DNA of 64,000 bases from Buxus sempervirens (GCA_947561395.2 OX387185.1:24681866-24745865); one strand, 5' to 3'. Shown: positions 33,251 through 45,369, numbered from the stretch's first letter. Numbers and translations: made by a program. The notes: generated by a model from the sequence alone, not told the origin.

Positions 33251-34679
33251 ATTTTCACTTGATCAAAAAGTCAACTTTTCACCCCTTAGGGTTTGACTTT
33301 CTGTCCAGGGTTTGTATTTTTGGTTTTTTTTTTTTTTTTTTTTTTTGGGATCGCAAAAATGAGGTGCTTACAGTGGGAATGCATCATGGTTTGGTCGTTG
33401 ACCCAAGTACAAGGCCTTTCGGGCCTCTTGACTAGCCTCTCTTTACAAGAGGTTACACCCTTTGCTTGAAACAAAGGTGAGGAGATCTCTTCCCCACTCC
33501 AAAATCCCTGAAATCCCATCTCAAAAAAGGGAGAAGGTGCCCCAAGCCCTTCTCCCTAAATAGTTTGGTTATATCACTTGGTAAGGTAGGATTAATGGTG
33601 GTTTAAAAGCAATATGGAAGCCTCTATAGGTTGGTCGAATGACCCCCACCTTGCATCAGTCCCACATGAAAAGGGGACCCCAGAAATCCCCCCCTGAAGA
33701 ATCAAATTTACGAATTTTCTATGCACCCCGTAAATTCAGGTCAGTTCTGACCTGATCGTTTGATTTATACAGTTTGGCTAGAACCGTATGAATCTTACGG
33801 TTATGTATAGAAAGCTTGCAAATTCGAATTTTTGTGCTTAAATGGTTTAAAATCAATCTTTAAAACAAGCCTTAATACCAACACTCTGGCCATCCAGAGA
33901 CCCAAATTGGGACTTTGGGTTCATTCCATGCCCCATCTCGGCATCCAACAGGGCTCGCCTCCTTGTCTTACCCAAAATCCATTCGTAAATGGGTTTGTTG
34001 ACTAAATGGACACCTCTATGGACTATTCTCGAGCCCACAGTCATTTAAAAACCGAAATGAATCAATCCTCTTCCTCCTTAAATTACATCCCAAACTGATT
34101 GAGCTTAAACCAAAAAGGGTGTTGCCCAAATAGTAACCCTAAGGGGGCTTATACCATTTCAGGGTCTAACTTGGCATTCCGTGGGCCTTCCTATGGGGCC
34201 AACCATCTAGACACAGATTGTAACGCTCCGGTTCTGGATCAATTGTCCAACCCCGAAGAGTTATTGTATGTGGGCCAAAGCAACTAAATTCCAGAATAAT
34301 TTAAAACTTTTATCCATGCCTTTATCAAAGTTATTATGCATAACATAAAATAAAATTCATTCACAATTAATTTTAGCATTTACAATTGCCTTTTAAACTC
34401 ATAACTGGTTCACAACTATTGGCTACCCCTTTTACATAATAACCCAATGCTTATCGATCTCACCAAGAGTACCTGAAAAATAGTGAAAACCGGACTGAAA
34501 TAGAAATCTCAACAAGTAGCAAGATGCATGAAATAAAACAATCTAATTTCTTTACAAAAATAAAGTCACGAGGTATAACGATAAAACCAAATCACGATAA
34601 TAATATTCAAAGCAATCATCAAACCAAACCACGCAAATGTGACATGACAAGACTCGTGAACTGAAACCACTTAATAAGC

Positions 34680-34850
34680 TACTCCTGTGCCCAAGTTTGC
34701 CACCTCATGAGCTTACATGATAATGGAGCCGAGATACACGGTCATCCATTCTTCTAACTACGATCAATGCAGATCACCCCCGAGATACACGGTGGGCTGG
34801 CACATACAATCCAATCAACTACAACTATCCAATTAGGAGAATACCAGTCC
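34680..34850. repeat. cgagatacacgg motifs in LTR E, left part
   Basis: Two copies of ccgagatacacggt are embedded in otherwise unique DNA. The series continues beyond nested F at 38565-39070 with more diverged forms (gaaatacacggc, gtcaagatacacgatggg, ccgagatacaagg). Confidence 0.7.
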
Positions 34851-35394
34851 GATCATAGATATATTGTAACGCCCCGGATCCAAGTTACGTAGAGAAACCG
34901 TAACTTATCTCCGAAGGTTAATATATAACCCAGAATAGCAATATCAGAGTGAAGGAAAACATGAATAAAACCATAACTGGATAATCAGAGTGCACTATAA
35001 CCCAAGCTCCAATATAAAATACCATAACCGAGGCTAACTCACATTAACCAAGCCTATACCCGCTGGTGCCGTCCTTACCAGAATCTGAAATCAAAACAAA
35101 ACGGAAAAGAATGAGATACGAATATCCCAGTAAGCAGCACATGCATGCTCAAATACAGTTCATCAGTTCTAAAATATGATACAGTTGTAAATCATGCAAC
35201 AGTAGCGATAACACCTCAGTTCCGAATAATCCAAGTAGTTCAACAGTAATCCAATCAATCAGTATAAGATACAGGAATAATCCAGTTCAACAAACATATA
35301 TGTAACATCAAATCAACAGTCGATAAGTCGCTGCAGGACTCATGAAATAAGACTGTCTTTAACTAGGTAATGCCAGTGTTCACTATGCCACCTC

Positions 35395-35860
35395 CCGGCT
35401 TAGGTGCGATATGCCGAGTACACGATCATCGTCTTATTGCGGGAGAACCCGCCCAGTACAGTGATAGGTTGGCATGTACTAATCCAGTCACAGTCCGAGT
35501 ACACGATAAAATGAGGGATAGCCGCAGCCAGCCAAGTACACGATCAGGCCTCACTGAGTACACAGTGGAAACGCGTGCGTGAACAAAGTATTACAACTAG
35601 CAAAGAACAATCCTTTCCACTAACTAGCTCCTAACATGGATCCATATCGAGCTATGCCCACTAGACTCTAAAACAAAACCAACAGTGAAATCCAGTAAGC
35701 ACAACTCATCTTAATCTCAATCATATCATCCCGAGCTACACGGGGCATCCCCGAGATACACGGAGGTAACAGCATCCCGAGATACACGGAGGTATCACAA
35801 CTACCCAAGTACATGGGCATCACAAACTGTCTCTCCAAGTACATGGAGGAAAACCAATTC
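35395..35860. repeat. cgagtacacg / cgagatacacgg motif series in LTR F
   Basis: About ten copies of gccgagtacacgatc, cccgagatacacggagg and ccaagtacatgg(g/a)gg are spaced irregularly at 15-45 bp. They are the same motif class as in E and occupy the position held by the 79-bp and 98-bp arrays in A1 and B1. Confidence 0.75.
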
Positions 35861-37937
35861 CAAACCAGAAAACCAATCATCCATATTCAGTTTAAAATCC
35901 TCTTTCCATAGAATCCGCATAAAACTAATATTAATAATCAAAATTCAACTACGATCACAAGATCTGAAATTATGGACACAGCTTTATCCAAATAATAAGT
36001 TTTACAAGCTCTTTCTAATAACTTCCATGCAATCCCTGTGAGAGTCCAAATTTTTGTACGAGTGTTATTCCAGACTAAAACAGTAGTTTCGTATACTAAA
36101 AATCCGATTTCAACCTTATAATAATTTCAGTTTTTGTTTTACTCATTATAAGTCCAAACCAGAGATTTTCCCAATATTATTGCATCAAGATTCCTTTATA
36201 GATCAAAATTTAGCAAAAGTGTAAACCTTGGCTAAACCGGTAAATCCGACGGTTAAAACTAGAATTTAATCCTAATATTAAGTTCAGACTGAAATTATTG
36301 CTTTTTGTGTTCCAACAGTAGCTTGCCCAATATGTAATGTCCATATTGTTGTAAAATTTAGTAAAATTATCAATTTCGGTTCAACTGGTAACTTCAAATG
36401 ATAGAAATTAGAATTCAGTCTTATTGATAATTTCAGATTAGTTTTGCTCATTTTAATGTCAATCAGTAGATTTTCTTCATAAAATTAATCCTATTTCTCT
36501 TCTCCCAAAATAGAACCCAATTCCTTCTTCTAGGACTACTAGATCACTTAAATGGAAGAAACCCAGGCTGCCCATCTTTTAGATACCTTAATTCTGTAAT
36601 GATTCTCTGTTATACTTCTAATATAGCTTCATGTGTGAATTTCTCTTAAAGTAAGATCCCATAACCTTTATTTTTGAAGTTACAATGCATTCAAGCACTT
36701 TTACCCTATCTAATTCATACTTCAATTCTCTTTAGTGAGATCACTGTATTTACAACCATATTTAGGTTTTAAGAAGTGGTAGTTAAAAGTTTAAACAACA
36801 AAAACTACTTCAGCAAAAATAGCCGCACATCTATAGTTAATGACAAAGAGCTGGGAAAGTCCCATACTCTAAGAAAACCAATTTATACCTAATACCAAAA
36901 TTCTGATTCCATTAATTTAGAACCTTAAGTGTGTTCCCATTTTCCAATGTTTCCTATACCCCTTGCTCAACCCAAGTACTTCAATTTACCCCCCACTTAA
37001 GGTCCCCTAAGAAATTCCCAAGTTAGGTTTTAATATCACCTCAAAAAGCTAAAAGAATAGGCTGGTTTTAAACTGGGCGCTGACCTTTGGATAGGTTGGC
37101 GCCACATAACAATACTTGGTACAAAGACAAAACTCCCCATTAATCCTTCAACACACTTGGTTATTTAAGTATGAACTATTAATGCTTCATACAATATCAC
37201 AACCACTTATTTAAATCATCTAAACTAATATTTTTGAATTAAAAATATCAAAGACAGCTTCTACCAAAACAGCTGCACAAGGATGAAATTCTGTGACTGA
37301 GCACTGACCTCTATTTCATTATGCAACCAGCACCAACCTGCTTTTCTTCAAATTTTAACAATCTAAATTTGTGCTATTGCTACAGCCGCACTTCGCTGAT
37401 GTGGAAAAGGCTGGGCGCTAACTTCTATTCAATTTATGAAACCAGCACCAACCTACCAGAAGCCAGCACTGGTTGGCCATGGTTGGCACTCCGGAGCTGA
37501 ATCTCACGATCTATTCTAATTTTTTTGTGATGGAGGAGTTAAACTCGACTGAACCACTTCTCCTAAATTCAACATACGTCAATTTCCATCTCTCCTAACA
37601 ACTTTCTCCACCACGATTGGATTTACAGCAACCTTAGATCAATCGTCAATACAAGATTTCACTCACAATTGAACATAAACGTCAACTTACATACAGCAGC
37701 CTTAGATCCAATTTCTCATAAATTTTCGGTTGCAAAACTAAAGAAAAAGAGTGCTACTCACAGTACACTTCATTTCATCTAATAAATCAGCAACTCTACC
37801 TTTAAGTTTTATTTGAAACCTATTTAGAGGCTGCTCATGCTCAGGCGCCCATTTACTAACCAGAAACAGGGTACGATCAAAGACTTATTCTAATTCAGTA
37901 CAACTTCAATTCAAAGTGTCTAAACCAAATCAATTTA

Positions 37938-38277
37938 TGCTACTTACCTTTTAGAAGCCAAACAAGCCGATAAATCCTTCGAATTCTTCAAACGAAATTC
38001 TGAAAGACGGCCACCAGATCTGATCTCACGAATAGGCATTTCTGTATTTTGATTTAATTGATTGAGATTTATGCTCCTGGACGATTTGGAGCTGCTGCCA
38101 CCAGATCACTTCTTTGTTGCTCCAACAGGTCTAATGATCAAATCGAATCACCATCTCTGATCTACCACAGTAGACAGATCCCTCTCTTAGAACCCTAGCT
38201 TCTCCTCTGAAATTTCAGATCTCTTAAGCAACCCACGAAAAAAAATTTAAACAACTGAAATCTTCTTCCTTTTATAG
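37938..38277 (-). promoter_or_regulatory. LTR F TATA box and splice donor
   Basis: The minus strand has CTATAAAAGG (38269-38277) and, about 320 bp downstream, TAAAAG|GTAAGTAGCATAA (boundary 37947/37948), a near-perfect donor sharing GTAAGTAGCA with C and H. Confidence 0.6.
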
Positions 38278-40211
38278 TTGCTGCTAGAACATTTTAACCT
38301 CTTCATGCTCCAATAGTGCTACACTCCACTAAAACCCCTACACCAACAACCTAATTTACTTTAAATCTCCCAAATAATATTAATTAATTTCTCCTCGCCG
38401 TTATTAAATAGAATTTTTTTCGAAATTGATTCACACGAAACCTCGAACGAACGCTCTTGATCTCCGATTCTGCATAATTTTCCAATTTAGCCTTAATTAA
38501 TTACTAAAATAATAGATTTTAATTCATTAAAATCTAGGATTTTACATATATGGATCATCGACAATACACGGCTGATACCAGTACATGTGCAAGCCACGAA
38601 TGAACTACAAGCACGGCCAAAATACAGCTCTCAGGCGCGAGTCACAAGTAAACTATAAACATGACCAATAAAAAAGCACATGTAAGCCAATGTCTCATTA
38701 AAGCGCACGGTGGTAACCCAAATAAAACCAATGCCGAAATACACGGCTAAAGACCAGGTCGAAATACACGACGGGTCGGGATTGTTGCAGTACAACCAGA
38801 TACAGGAAAGCCTCGTCAAGATACACGATGGGAGCATAAGTAGGAGACAGGTTTAACTTACAAAGATAATTCCCTTTCACTTCCTAGCTAAGCTATGGAT
38901 CCACACTAAGCACTGCCCGCTAGACATAACTCACAACCAAAATATTTAATAATAACTTGTCTCAAAATAGAATATGTTCAACATTAAAATAAGTTCTCAA
39001 TCAACCATAAACATCTCATCCCAAGATACATGAGAGAGGAATTTAACCACTCCGAGATACAAGGAGGAAAACAATGATTCTACCCTCTTACTGATAAAAC
39101 CATATGCAAATGTTTAGAAACATAATATTGAAAGTAAGAAATTGCTCAAATCTAAAAATAAATAGAAGTCACAATCCTAACCCTGAAACCATGTCATCTT
39201 TACCAAAATATGCCCAATTTCTTGATTAATTTCCTAAACAATAATTTATTAATTTGAACACCCTTAAATTACTTATATTTAAGTATTAACTAACTTACTA
39301 AATCAATATATTAAGTCTTGCTTAGATTCATCTCCTAATTGGTTGTTATTCTCAATAATTTACTCAACAGTGTCCAAATTTCTTCTTTTAAGTGCCTAAG
39401 GTGTCTAAACTTATTAAAATTAATATTTAATCCTTCTAGAGGTAAATTTAGGTCTGTGTTGAAGTTTAGGAACAAGGTATATTAACCAAAACCAATTCTA
39501 AATAGGTTAAGTCCACTTATTACTTCATAATACCTCTTTATAGTTCATTTTTACATTCATCATTCCAAATTAATATTCTTTTGTCCAAATTGAATTTTGC
39601 CACTTCTTACATCTCAAATTATCCTAATTACAGGTGCTACAACTTTAGAATTCCAAGAAAAATCATTAAAAATAGATTTGGGCACAAAATCCCAAAATCT
39701 GACAGAGGTCGCTCGACACTGCGCTCAAGCGGCCTGTCAAGCGTCCATTACTGGGTGAAATTTTGCTGAGATGCTCGGGATCGCACTCTAGCGTCCTACC
39801 GGGCATTGAGTTTCAAGGTTCTGTTTTAAAATACACAGGCGAGGTGCCTGCGATTCCGCTTGAGCGGCCTGTTGGGCGCTCGGCCAAATTTCACTATATT
39901 TTCTGGGTTTTCTAATTTTCCGAAATCTGAAATAATTTGTATAGTTTTAATTGTTTCTAATCATCATATTTCATTCTAAATTATTTCTAAAACAACCCTA
40001 ACATATTCTCAGTAATTATAAGTTGATCTAAAGTTTCCTACTTAATTAATTCTCTTAAGATCATCACTTTTCTTGATTTCTTTAAAAGTGTATGAAAGCA
40101 AAACCATCTTATAAAACTCTCAACTTTTCAAACCAAGAACTGAATCAAAACAAACCATCATAAAACATTTAAACCATATGAAAATCATGCAATTTCTCCA
40201 ATTTTCAAAGT

Positions 40212-40578
40212 GTTTGCTACTTGCCTCAACATGTGAAATCATTCTTCTAAGAAACCCCGAATGTCCACCGAATTTCTGAGATTGTCCGTACTACTCTAGA
40301 CATCTCAAAATCAAATCTCCACCGTTTAGATTGAAGTCCTACAAGTCAAAAACATAACCTCCAAATTTGAGGTCAATCCAATGGCTGGATCTCTCTAGAT
40401 CTTAATTTGATCACTGCCAGTCGGAATTCTACAACACTCCTTCATAAAACATCTTTTTCTTCTCTCTATCTCTCACTCTATTTTTCTCCAGCCCTATGCA
40501 CGAATTTTCCCTCTTCTTTTCTCCTCATGATTGACTTAATGGAAACCCAAAACCTTCCCTAATGCATTCCTTTTATAG
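40212..40578 (-). promoter_or_regulatory. LTR E TATA box and GC-type splice donor
   Basis: The minus strand has TCTATAAAAGG (about 40569-40579) and, about 345 bp downstream, ATGTTGAG|GCAAGTAGCAAAC (boundary 40224/40225). As in A3, the donor is GC rather than GT while the rest of the consensus is kept. Confidence 0.5.
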
Positions 40579-41665
40579 ATTCACCTAATTAGAAATCCTA
40601 ATAGGTTTAGGAGACTTTCCAACTAGGATTCCCAATTCTATTTAGAAACCTTTCCTATCTTATCTCTCTTTTTCATTATTTTCCCTTAAACCCAACTCAT
40701 AAAGAACTTCTAATTTAATTAATTTTTGTGCTAATTCCCATCCCTATTTTTAAATATTAGCTAAACACTTACTTGTTTCCCATTTTACTAAAATTAAGGC
40801 CCCTAAATAAACACAATTACAATTAGGTCCTTTTTTCCTTCTTTTAAAACCTTAAATTCATTATTTAAATCTAACTAAACTAAAATTTGGTCCAATTAAG
40901 TTTCTTAACTTAATAATTAATTATTTTATTCTTTTCATGAATTTGACGAATTAGATGATCAAAATGCCCTTTCTTTAATTTCCACACTTAATCATTGAAT
41001 TTTTCCATAAGCCTTCAAATTCTATTCTTATTATTATTTCTCTTCCTAATTTGAAATTTAAAACCTAAATATTAATTCTACTAAATCTCTCTTAAAATAT
41101 AAATTCATATCCCTATACTTAATTCCTATTTTTCCTTTTTAAAATTTATTTACACTTCCAAATCTCTCTAGTTTATTTATTTGTTTTATATTAGGAAAAT
41201 CCAGGGTTCTACACAGATCACTTGAGCTAAAAAGATAAAAATCAAAGTAAAGGGACCTACACCACTCATATGGTCCCACCAAGACTTAATTGAGTGTGCA
41301 TGATTTGCTTAAGACGGTGAGATAAAATGAATTGACTCACTTAAAGGCTAACCAGAAATGATCTGTGGAACCTGTCTCTTGACAGGGCGGACCGGGGTGT
41401 CTACAGACTTCACTTAACCGTAACCGGATACTTTCTCAGAGTCTCAATGAGCAGACCACCTAATAGATATCCTTTTAGGCATCTAAGTATCTGCCTGCAC
41501 TCCATCAAGTAGTGATGACTCCCAAACCCCCAAAATTCTCAAATTTGAAATCCTAGAAGCATGTCGAACCTTCATGCTCTCATAGGAGAGCGTCGAGCTT
41601 TCCCAAAAGAGGGACCCACATTCCTTCTGCATCCATGCGCCACAGATTGACATGCGCACAGAGGT

Positions 41666-42624
41666 GATAGCGCTAGTGCACTCCTTACTTGCCTCAATGG
41701 TTGGATATATCTAGGTGGATTGGGGCAATTTCTCTAGAAGTGTCCAAATGCACCACAGTTGAAGCATTTTACTGGCTCGTTCTACAATCTAGACCCGATT
41801 CTGAATTTTCTACCTTCTTGTCTTGGGGCATCTTGAATTCTTGGCCTCTTATCTCTGTTCTACCTGTGCCATGATGGTGAGCTATAATTCTGCCTCCTTC
41901 TCTAATCCTGACTACTAGCCTTTTGGTTTCTTGATACTTGCATTGAGTTCAATTCCCTTTCTACCAACCTTGCTGTATCCACAACATCAGTATATGTCTT
42001 GAGATGTAGAGGTAACACTCTAAATCTGATGCCTGCTCTAAGTCCTTCTTCAAACCTTTGTGCCTTTGATACTTCATCTTCCACTGTCTGAGGAGAAAAC
42101 TGTGATAACATAGTAAACTGTGCTTCATAGTCTGTCATAGACATGCTTGCTTGTTCTGATCTCAAGAACTCTGATGCCTTTTCTCTTTTGTAGCCTGCCG
42201 GATAGTACTTCTCGAAAAATAGCTTCTTAAATTGCTCCCATGTCACTCCTTCGATAGTATGAGTCCTTATAGTCATCTCCAACCATTTATAAGCTTCTCC
42301 CTTAAGTACAAACACAGCTAACTTTACCTTATCTTCATCTCTACACACCATACTTTTAAAGATTTTCTCAATGTCTGTCATCCATTATTCTGCTTTTACC
42401 GGGTCAGTTGTCCCTTTAAATGTAGGAGATGACATTTTCTGGAACCTCTCCATTGGAGTAGGGATTTGTGGTGCACCTTTGGTATTCTGTTCCAAGCTCC
42501 TATGTATCATATCCACCATAACACCTAACACTTCCATGATATCCTCCATTTGGGAGCTTTGTGCCTCACTAGACCTTCCAATCACTGCAGTTTGGTTCCT
42601 AGACCTCTTCTAGTCATTCTGCAT
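41666..42624 (-). pseudogene. Gypsy element M: gag, broken
   Basis: The M gag lies on the minus strand. An initiator frame starts near 42617 (MTRRG-like) or 42624. The readable gag frame passes a stop near 42612, then AVIGRSSEAQSSQMEDIMEV, a TAA at 42382-42384, and in the same frame DIEKIFKSMVCRDEDKVKLA, KWLEMTIRTHTIEGVTWEQF, KKLFFEKYYPAGYKREKASE and MSMTDYEAQFTMLSQFSP, ending RLVERELNSMQ. A frameshift precedes the zinc knuckle KCFNCGAFGHF, stop, RNCPN (about 41727-41780), where a stop replaces one residue but the C, C, H and C positions are present. D2 separates it from the protease. Confidence 0.9.
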
Positions 42625-42650
42625 ATACAACATGGAGACACAAAATGTTT
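42618..42650 (-). other. 3' splice-site-like sequence before M gag
   Basis: The minus strand reads TTGTGTCTCCATGTTGTATA then TGCAG|A followed by ATGACTAGAAGA. The CAG is one nucleotide before a likely gag ATG (42617). This parallels P (CAG|TTGCTATG) and R (CAG|TGTCATG). Confidence 0.45.
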
Positions 42651-42935
42651 AAAACTCTATTCTATAAATTTAAAATTTTATATATTTCCTGGAATTCAGA
42701 CTCTTTTGCCCTACAAATCTGCAGCTGCTCGAGGTGAAAGGCTCTAATTTCCAGGAAAAATAAAACAATTGACTTAAAAACTCTACACACCTTAAAAAAA
42801 AATTTCATCATAAAATATTTCTGATTATGCCTTCCGTGCAAAGCCAAAGTCCATACGAAAGGTCGGCGTGATCAGTGCCTTCCCTTTCTACTAACTAGAA
42901 TTGTACACAGTAGGCAACCCCATAGGTGTCAACTT
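42625..42935 (-). other. Leader of element M
   Basis: About 310 bp between PBS and gag with no convincing open frame and several A/T-rich tracts. I see no further feature here. Confidence 0.6.
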
Positions 42936-42948
42936 GTCTCTGATATCA
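42936..42948 (-). other. Primer-binding site of element M (tRNA-iMet type)
   Basis: Two nucleotides after the LTR end, the minus strand reads TGATATCAGAGAC, one mismatch from the common plant TGGTATCAGAGC complementary to initiator tRNA-Met. This fixes LTR G as the 5' LTR and sets the sense orientation used for the related solo LTRs. Confidence 0.8.
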
Positions 42949-43980
42949 TTTGTCACACCCCGAATACTACACAGGCTCATATCCCAAAGCATGACCTCGC
43001 TCGTAAGTGCACAACAATATCAGGACAAATATACAAATCAAATTAAAATTAATAATAAAATTCAAAGATTCTAATAACATCTCTTAGTGAAAACCGCATA
43101 AATTACCATGAATAAAATTCCTACTACAACCTTTCTACATAATCCATGTCCCAATAAAATCCTATCACTACAAGAATGTTCAAACCTACCTATCGCAAGT
43201 AAAAACTAGTAACTTAAGAAAAAAAAGTCCTTTCCCGTCCTTCTGGTATTGCGTTCTTCTTAGGACCTGAAATTAATCAGTAGGGGTGAGTACAATGACT
43301 TAGTAGATGGAGCTATTTCACTCCATATAACAAGATTTATAAAAATATAGCAGTTAATCTTCATCTTTAGCATCTAACAAGTATATAATAGTATGCAGAA
43401 ATCAATAACATCATCATTTAAACATTTCATTATATATCATGTGCTATGATCATCATTCTTAGAATCCACGCATGCCACGTGCAAGCATTATACATACAAT
43501 CATTTACACACAATTTGAATGTTCTTCCACATCAACGGGCCTTTCCCCCTGCCACCTTGCCATATTTCACAAGTCTCGTGGGTCCTTCTCCCCCACTATC
43601 CTGCTAGACTTTACAAGCCCCATTATTCAACATTTTAATAAACAAGCAGGTTCAAAAAAATCACTTTTCTAAACTCTAAATATTTAAAGAAAGGTTCAAT
43701 TACCTAAGGCTTAAATATTCAAAGAATGGTTTGTCTTTTCCCAAAACCAAAAAAATCACTTTTCTAAACTCCAAATATTTAAAGAAAGGTTCAGTTACCT
43801 AAAGCTTAAATATTCAAAGAATGGTTTGTGTTTTCCCAAAACCGAAAAGGGACCGACGCTCTCTCTTTCTTCCTTAAACTCTAAATATTTAAAGATAGGT
43901 TCATGATACCTAAACTTTAAATATAAAAAAATGATTTTATTTAATGAATGGTCATGTCTCTTCCCCAAAATGAAAAGGCA

Positions 43981-43987
<7 letters not shown>

Positions 43988-44022
<35 letters not shown>
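43988..44022. repeat. (CT)n microsatellite, about 17 units
   Basis: An uninterrupted CT dinucleotide run in LTR G, on the leader side of its TATA box. Confidence 0.95.
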
Positions 44023-44024
<2 letters not shown>

Positions 44025-44242
44025 TTCTTTTACCAAAAAAAAGGGGCTGAGACACCCCCCCCCCCGGGCGCGTATTGTCACTCTCTTTTACCAAAACAAA
44101 AAAAGAAGACATGGATAAATGAATCAACAGGGTAGGGTTACAACACATGATACAAGAATTATACAATACAATCCATAGATCAAACAGTTACCCATCAGTT
44201 TCTACTATATTCTAGCAAATCAAGATCTAGGAAATGAAATAA

Positions 44243-44392
44243 CAACACCTACCTCAATCTTTTTGAAGATCAAAACACTCCTTGGAAAACGTCAACTTAT
44301 TCTCCTTCTCTTTCCTAGTCGTCACACACAAATCCCCAATTCAATGATGTGATAAAAAACTAATAAAATAACCCTAATCCCTTCTTTTATAG
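44243..44392 (-). promoter_or_regulatory. LTR G TATA box and splice donor
   Basis: The minus strand has CTATAAAAG (44384-44392) and, about 132 bp downstream, GATTGAG|GTAGGTGTTG (boundary 44252/44253). Because G is followed by an identified PBS and gag, it is the one LTR here where donor, PBS and acceptor-like site are all on the same element. Confidence 0.55.
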
Positions 44393-44561
44393 TTGTGAAG
44401 TAAGTTTCCTTTAATATCCTTTAAATAAATTCCTAATCCCCATCTAGCCCTTAGGGTGTGAGACTTAATCTCAACCCTCCAATTTAATGTCCACGTAGGA
44501 TCTTTAACTAGCCAATAAGGTGAGCCCTGGTCAACATTGAAAAGTTGACTGGGTCCTTACA

Positions 44562-44760
44562 AAAATCGAGAATGCAATAGAGAGCAATGGACGCATAGAA
44601 GAAGATAGAGTTGTCTACTATCAATCCAAGAGGTCAAACAGGCAACAATCTGTCAATCTCAATGGACGAAGGATCTTCATTCCTGGGAAGGAAGAAGAAG
44701 AAGCAAGACATGCTATCAAGGATGAAGTTGTCGAGAGTCGGGGATGTAATTCACACATGA
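44562..44760 (+). other. Open coding-like segment, not recognised
   Basis: One plus frame is open for about 60 codons (IENAIESNGRIEEDRVVYYQ, then RSNRQQSVNLNGRRIFIPGK, EEEEARHAIKDEVVESRG). It has no ATG of its own and no motif that I know. It could be an exon of a host gene or a fragment of an unrecognised element flanking M. Low confidence that it is coding. Confidence 0.25.
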
Positions 44761-44985
44761 ATTTTAACACAAGAATTAGAAAAAATACCACCCCCCTCCC
44801 CCAACCCCCCATGTGACTTCCAATTTTTATCTTATGCAGGAATTGGGGTCTAAACAAATCACACGTGATTTCTAATTTTCACAAGAATTAGTTAACCAAA
44901 CATTGGAATTGGCATTCTTATGTCCCAATTCCAAATTCCAATCCTCCAATTCCTGTGATCCAAATGTACCCTAAAGAGAAGTTTA
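44755..44985. mobile_element. Possible MITE fragment
   Basis: Rich in alternating aattccaattcc words, with a right end ccaattcctgtgatccaaat then gtaccct, whose reverse complement resembles hAT/Harbinger-type termini. No clear left TIR or TSD was found. Confidence 0.3.
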
Positions 44986-45369
44986 TAATTACGAATTCAT
45001 GCTACGATTGAAAAGAACATAGTAGAACAAAAGTAGGGTAAGGCTTACATCAATAAGAAGCTTCTGCCATATTGTTTTAATAGAAATAACTATTATAAAT
45101 TATTTAATAATGTGTTATTATAAAAAAGGGGTCCCGTGCATAGCAAGGGTAAAACAACTAGTTATAACAATAAAACCAAAACAGTATTCTCAAAAAAACA
45201 GTTCATCTTCATGTTCTTAAAACCCAGTGAAACAATGGGTACAAATATTAGATCAGATGAGATTTCAAACATGAAATTAGAGGCATATTGATAAAACTAA
45301 ACGTGGATTAAAAACATCTAATCAAGAGAATTAAACACTGAGAAACACACCAGGTTCAGTCATTGTCGA
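44986..45369. other. Intergenic DNA
   Basis: A/T-rich with no coding frame. A cccgtgcatagcaaggg stretch (45133-45149) resembles short motifs found in plant repeats, but no element ends could be defined. Confidence 0.5.

Larger units (their letters stand above)
29416..33372 (-). mobile_element. Solo LTR D3 nested in D2 (enlarged by minisatellites)
   Basis: In plus orientation it runs TGTGCGCGCGTGGG ... AAAATGAGGTGCTTACA, with TSD gtggg at 29411-29415 and 33373-33377. On its own strand it begins TGTAAGCACCTCATTTTTGC. It is about 3.96 kb against roughly 3.0-3.3 kb for its relatives; the excess is explained by two minisatellites (30519-31645). A 23-bp T run (33324-33346) lies close to its 5' end. 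No coding domain is present. Confidence 0.93.
34865..38546 (-). mobile_element. Solo LTR F (3.7 kb) nested in E
   Basis: TGTAACGCCCCGGATCC ... AATCTAGGATTTTACA, with TSD tatat at 34860-34864 and 38547-38551. It is related to E (same ends, same motif series) but clearly diverged. It is the innermost level of the M > D2 > E > F nest. Short open frames inside have no family signal. Confidence 0.93.
34219..41213 (-). mobile_element. Solo LTR E containing F, nested in D2
   Basis: TGTAACGCTCCGGTTCTGGA ... AAATCCAGGGTTCTACA, with TSD cagat at 34214-34218 and 41214-41218. Its own sequence is about 3.3 kb (34219-34864 plus 38552-41213). It is an A-like Gypsy LTR with A/T-rich U3. A cgagatacacgg motif recurs on both sides of F. 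There is no coding remnant. Confidence 0.93.
27732..41660 (+). mobile_element. Solo LTR D2, expanded to 13.9 kb by nested LTRs
   Basis: It starts TGTAAGCACCTCATTTTT, ends GACATGCGCACA, with TSD gaggt at 27727-27731 and 41661-41665. Own sequence is 27732-29410, 33378-34213 and 41219-41660, about 2.97 kb in total, matching D1a and D1b in length. D3 and E lie inside it, and F inside E. D2 interrupts M between gag and protease. The 841 bp at 33378-34218 and the 442 bp at 41219-41660 hold only D-LTR sequence. Confidence 0.93.
42951..44561 (-). mobile_element. 5' LTR G of Gypsy element M (1.6 kb)
   Basis: In plus orientation it starts TGTCACACCCCGAATACT next to the PBS and ends GGGTCCTTACA at 44561; the minus-strand start is TGTAAGGACCCAGTC. 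No partner LTR is in the window, so its TSD (aaaat at 44562-44566) cannot be matched. It contains a CT microsatellite, an 11-bp C run (44055-44065) and repeated taaatatt-caaagaatggttt blocks (43686-43830). Confidence 0.88.
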
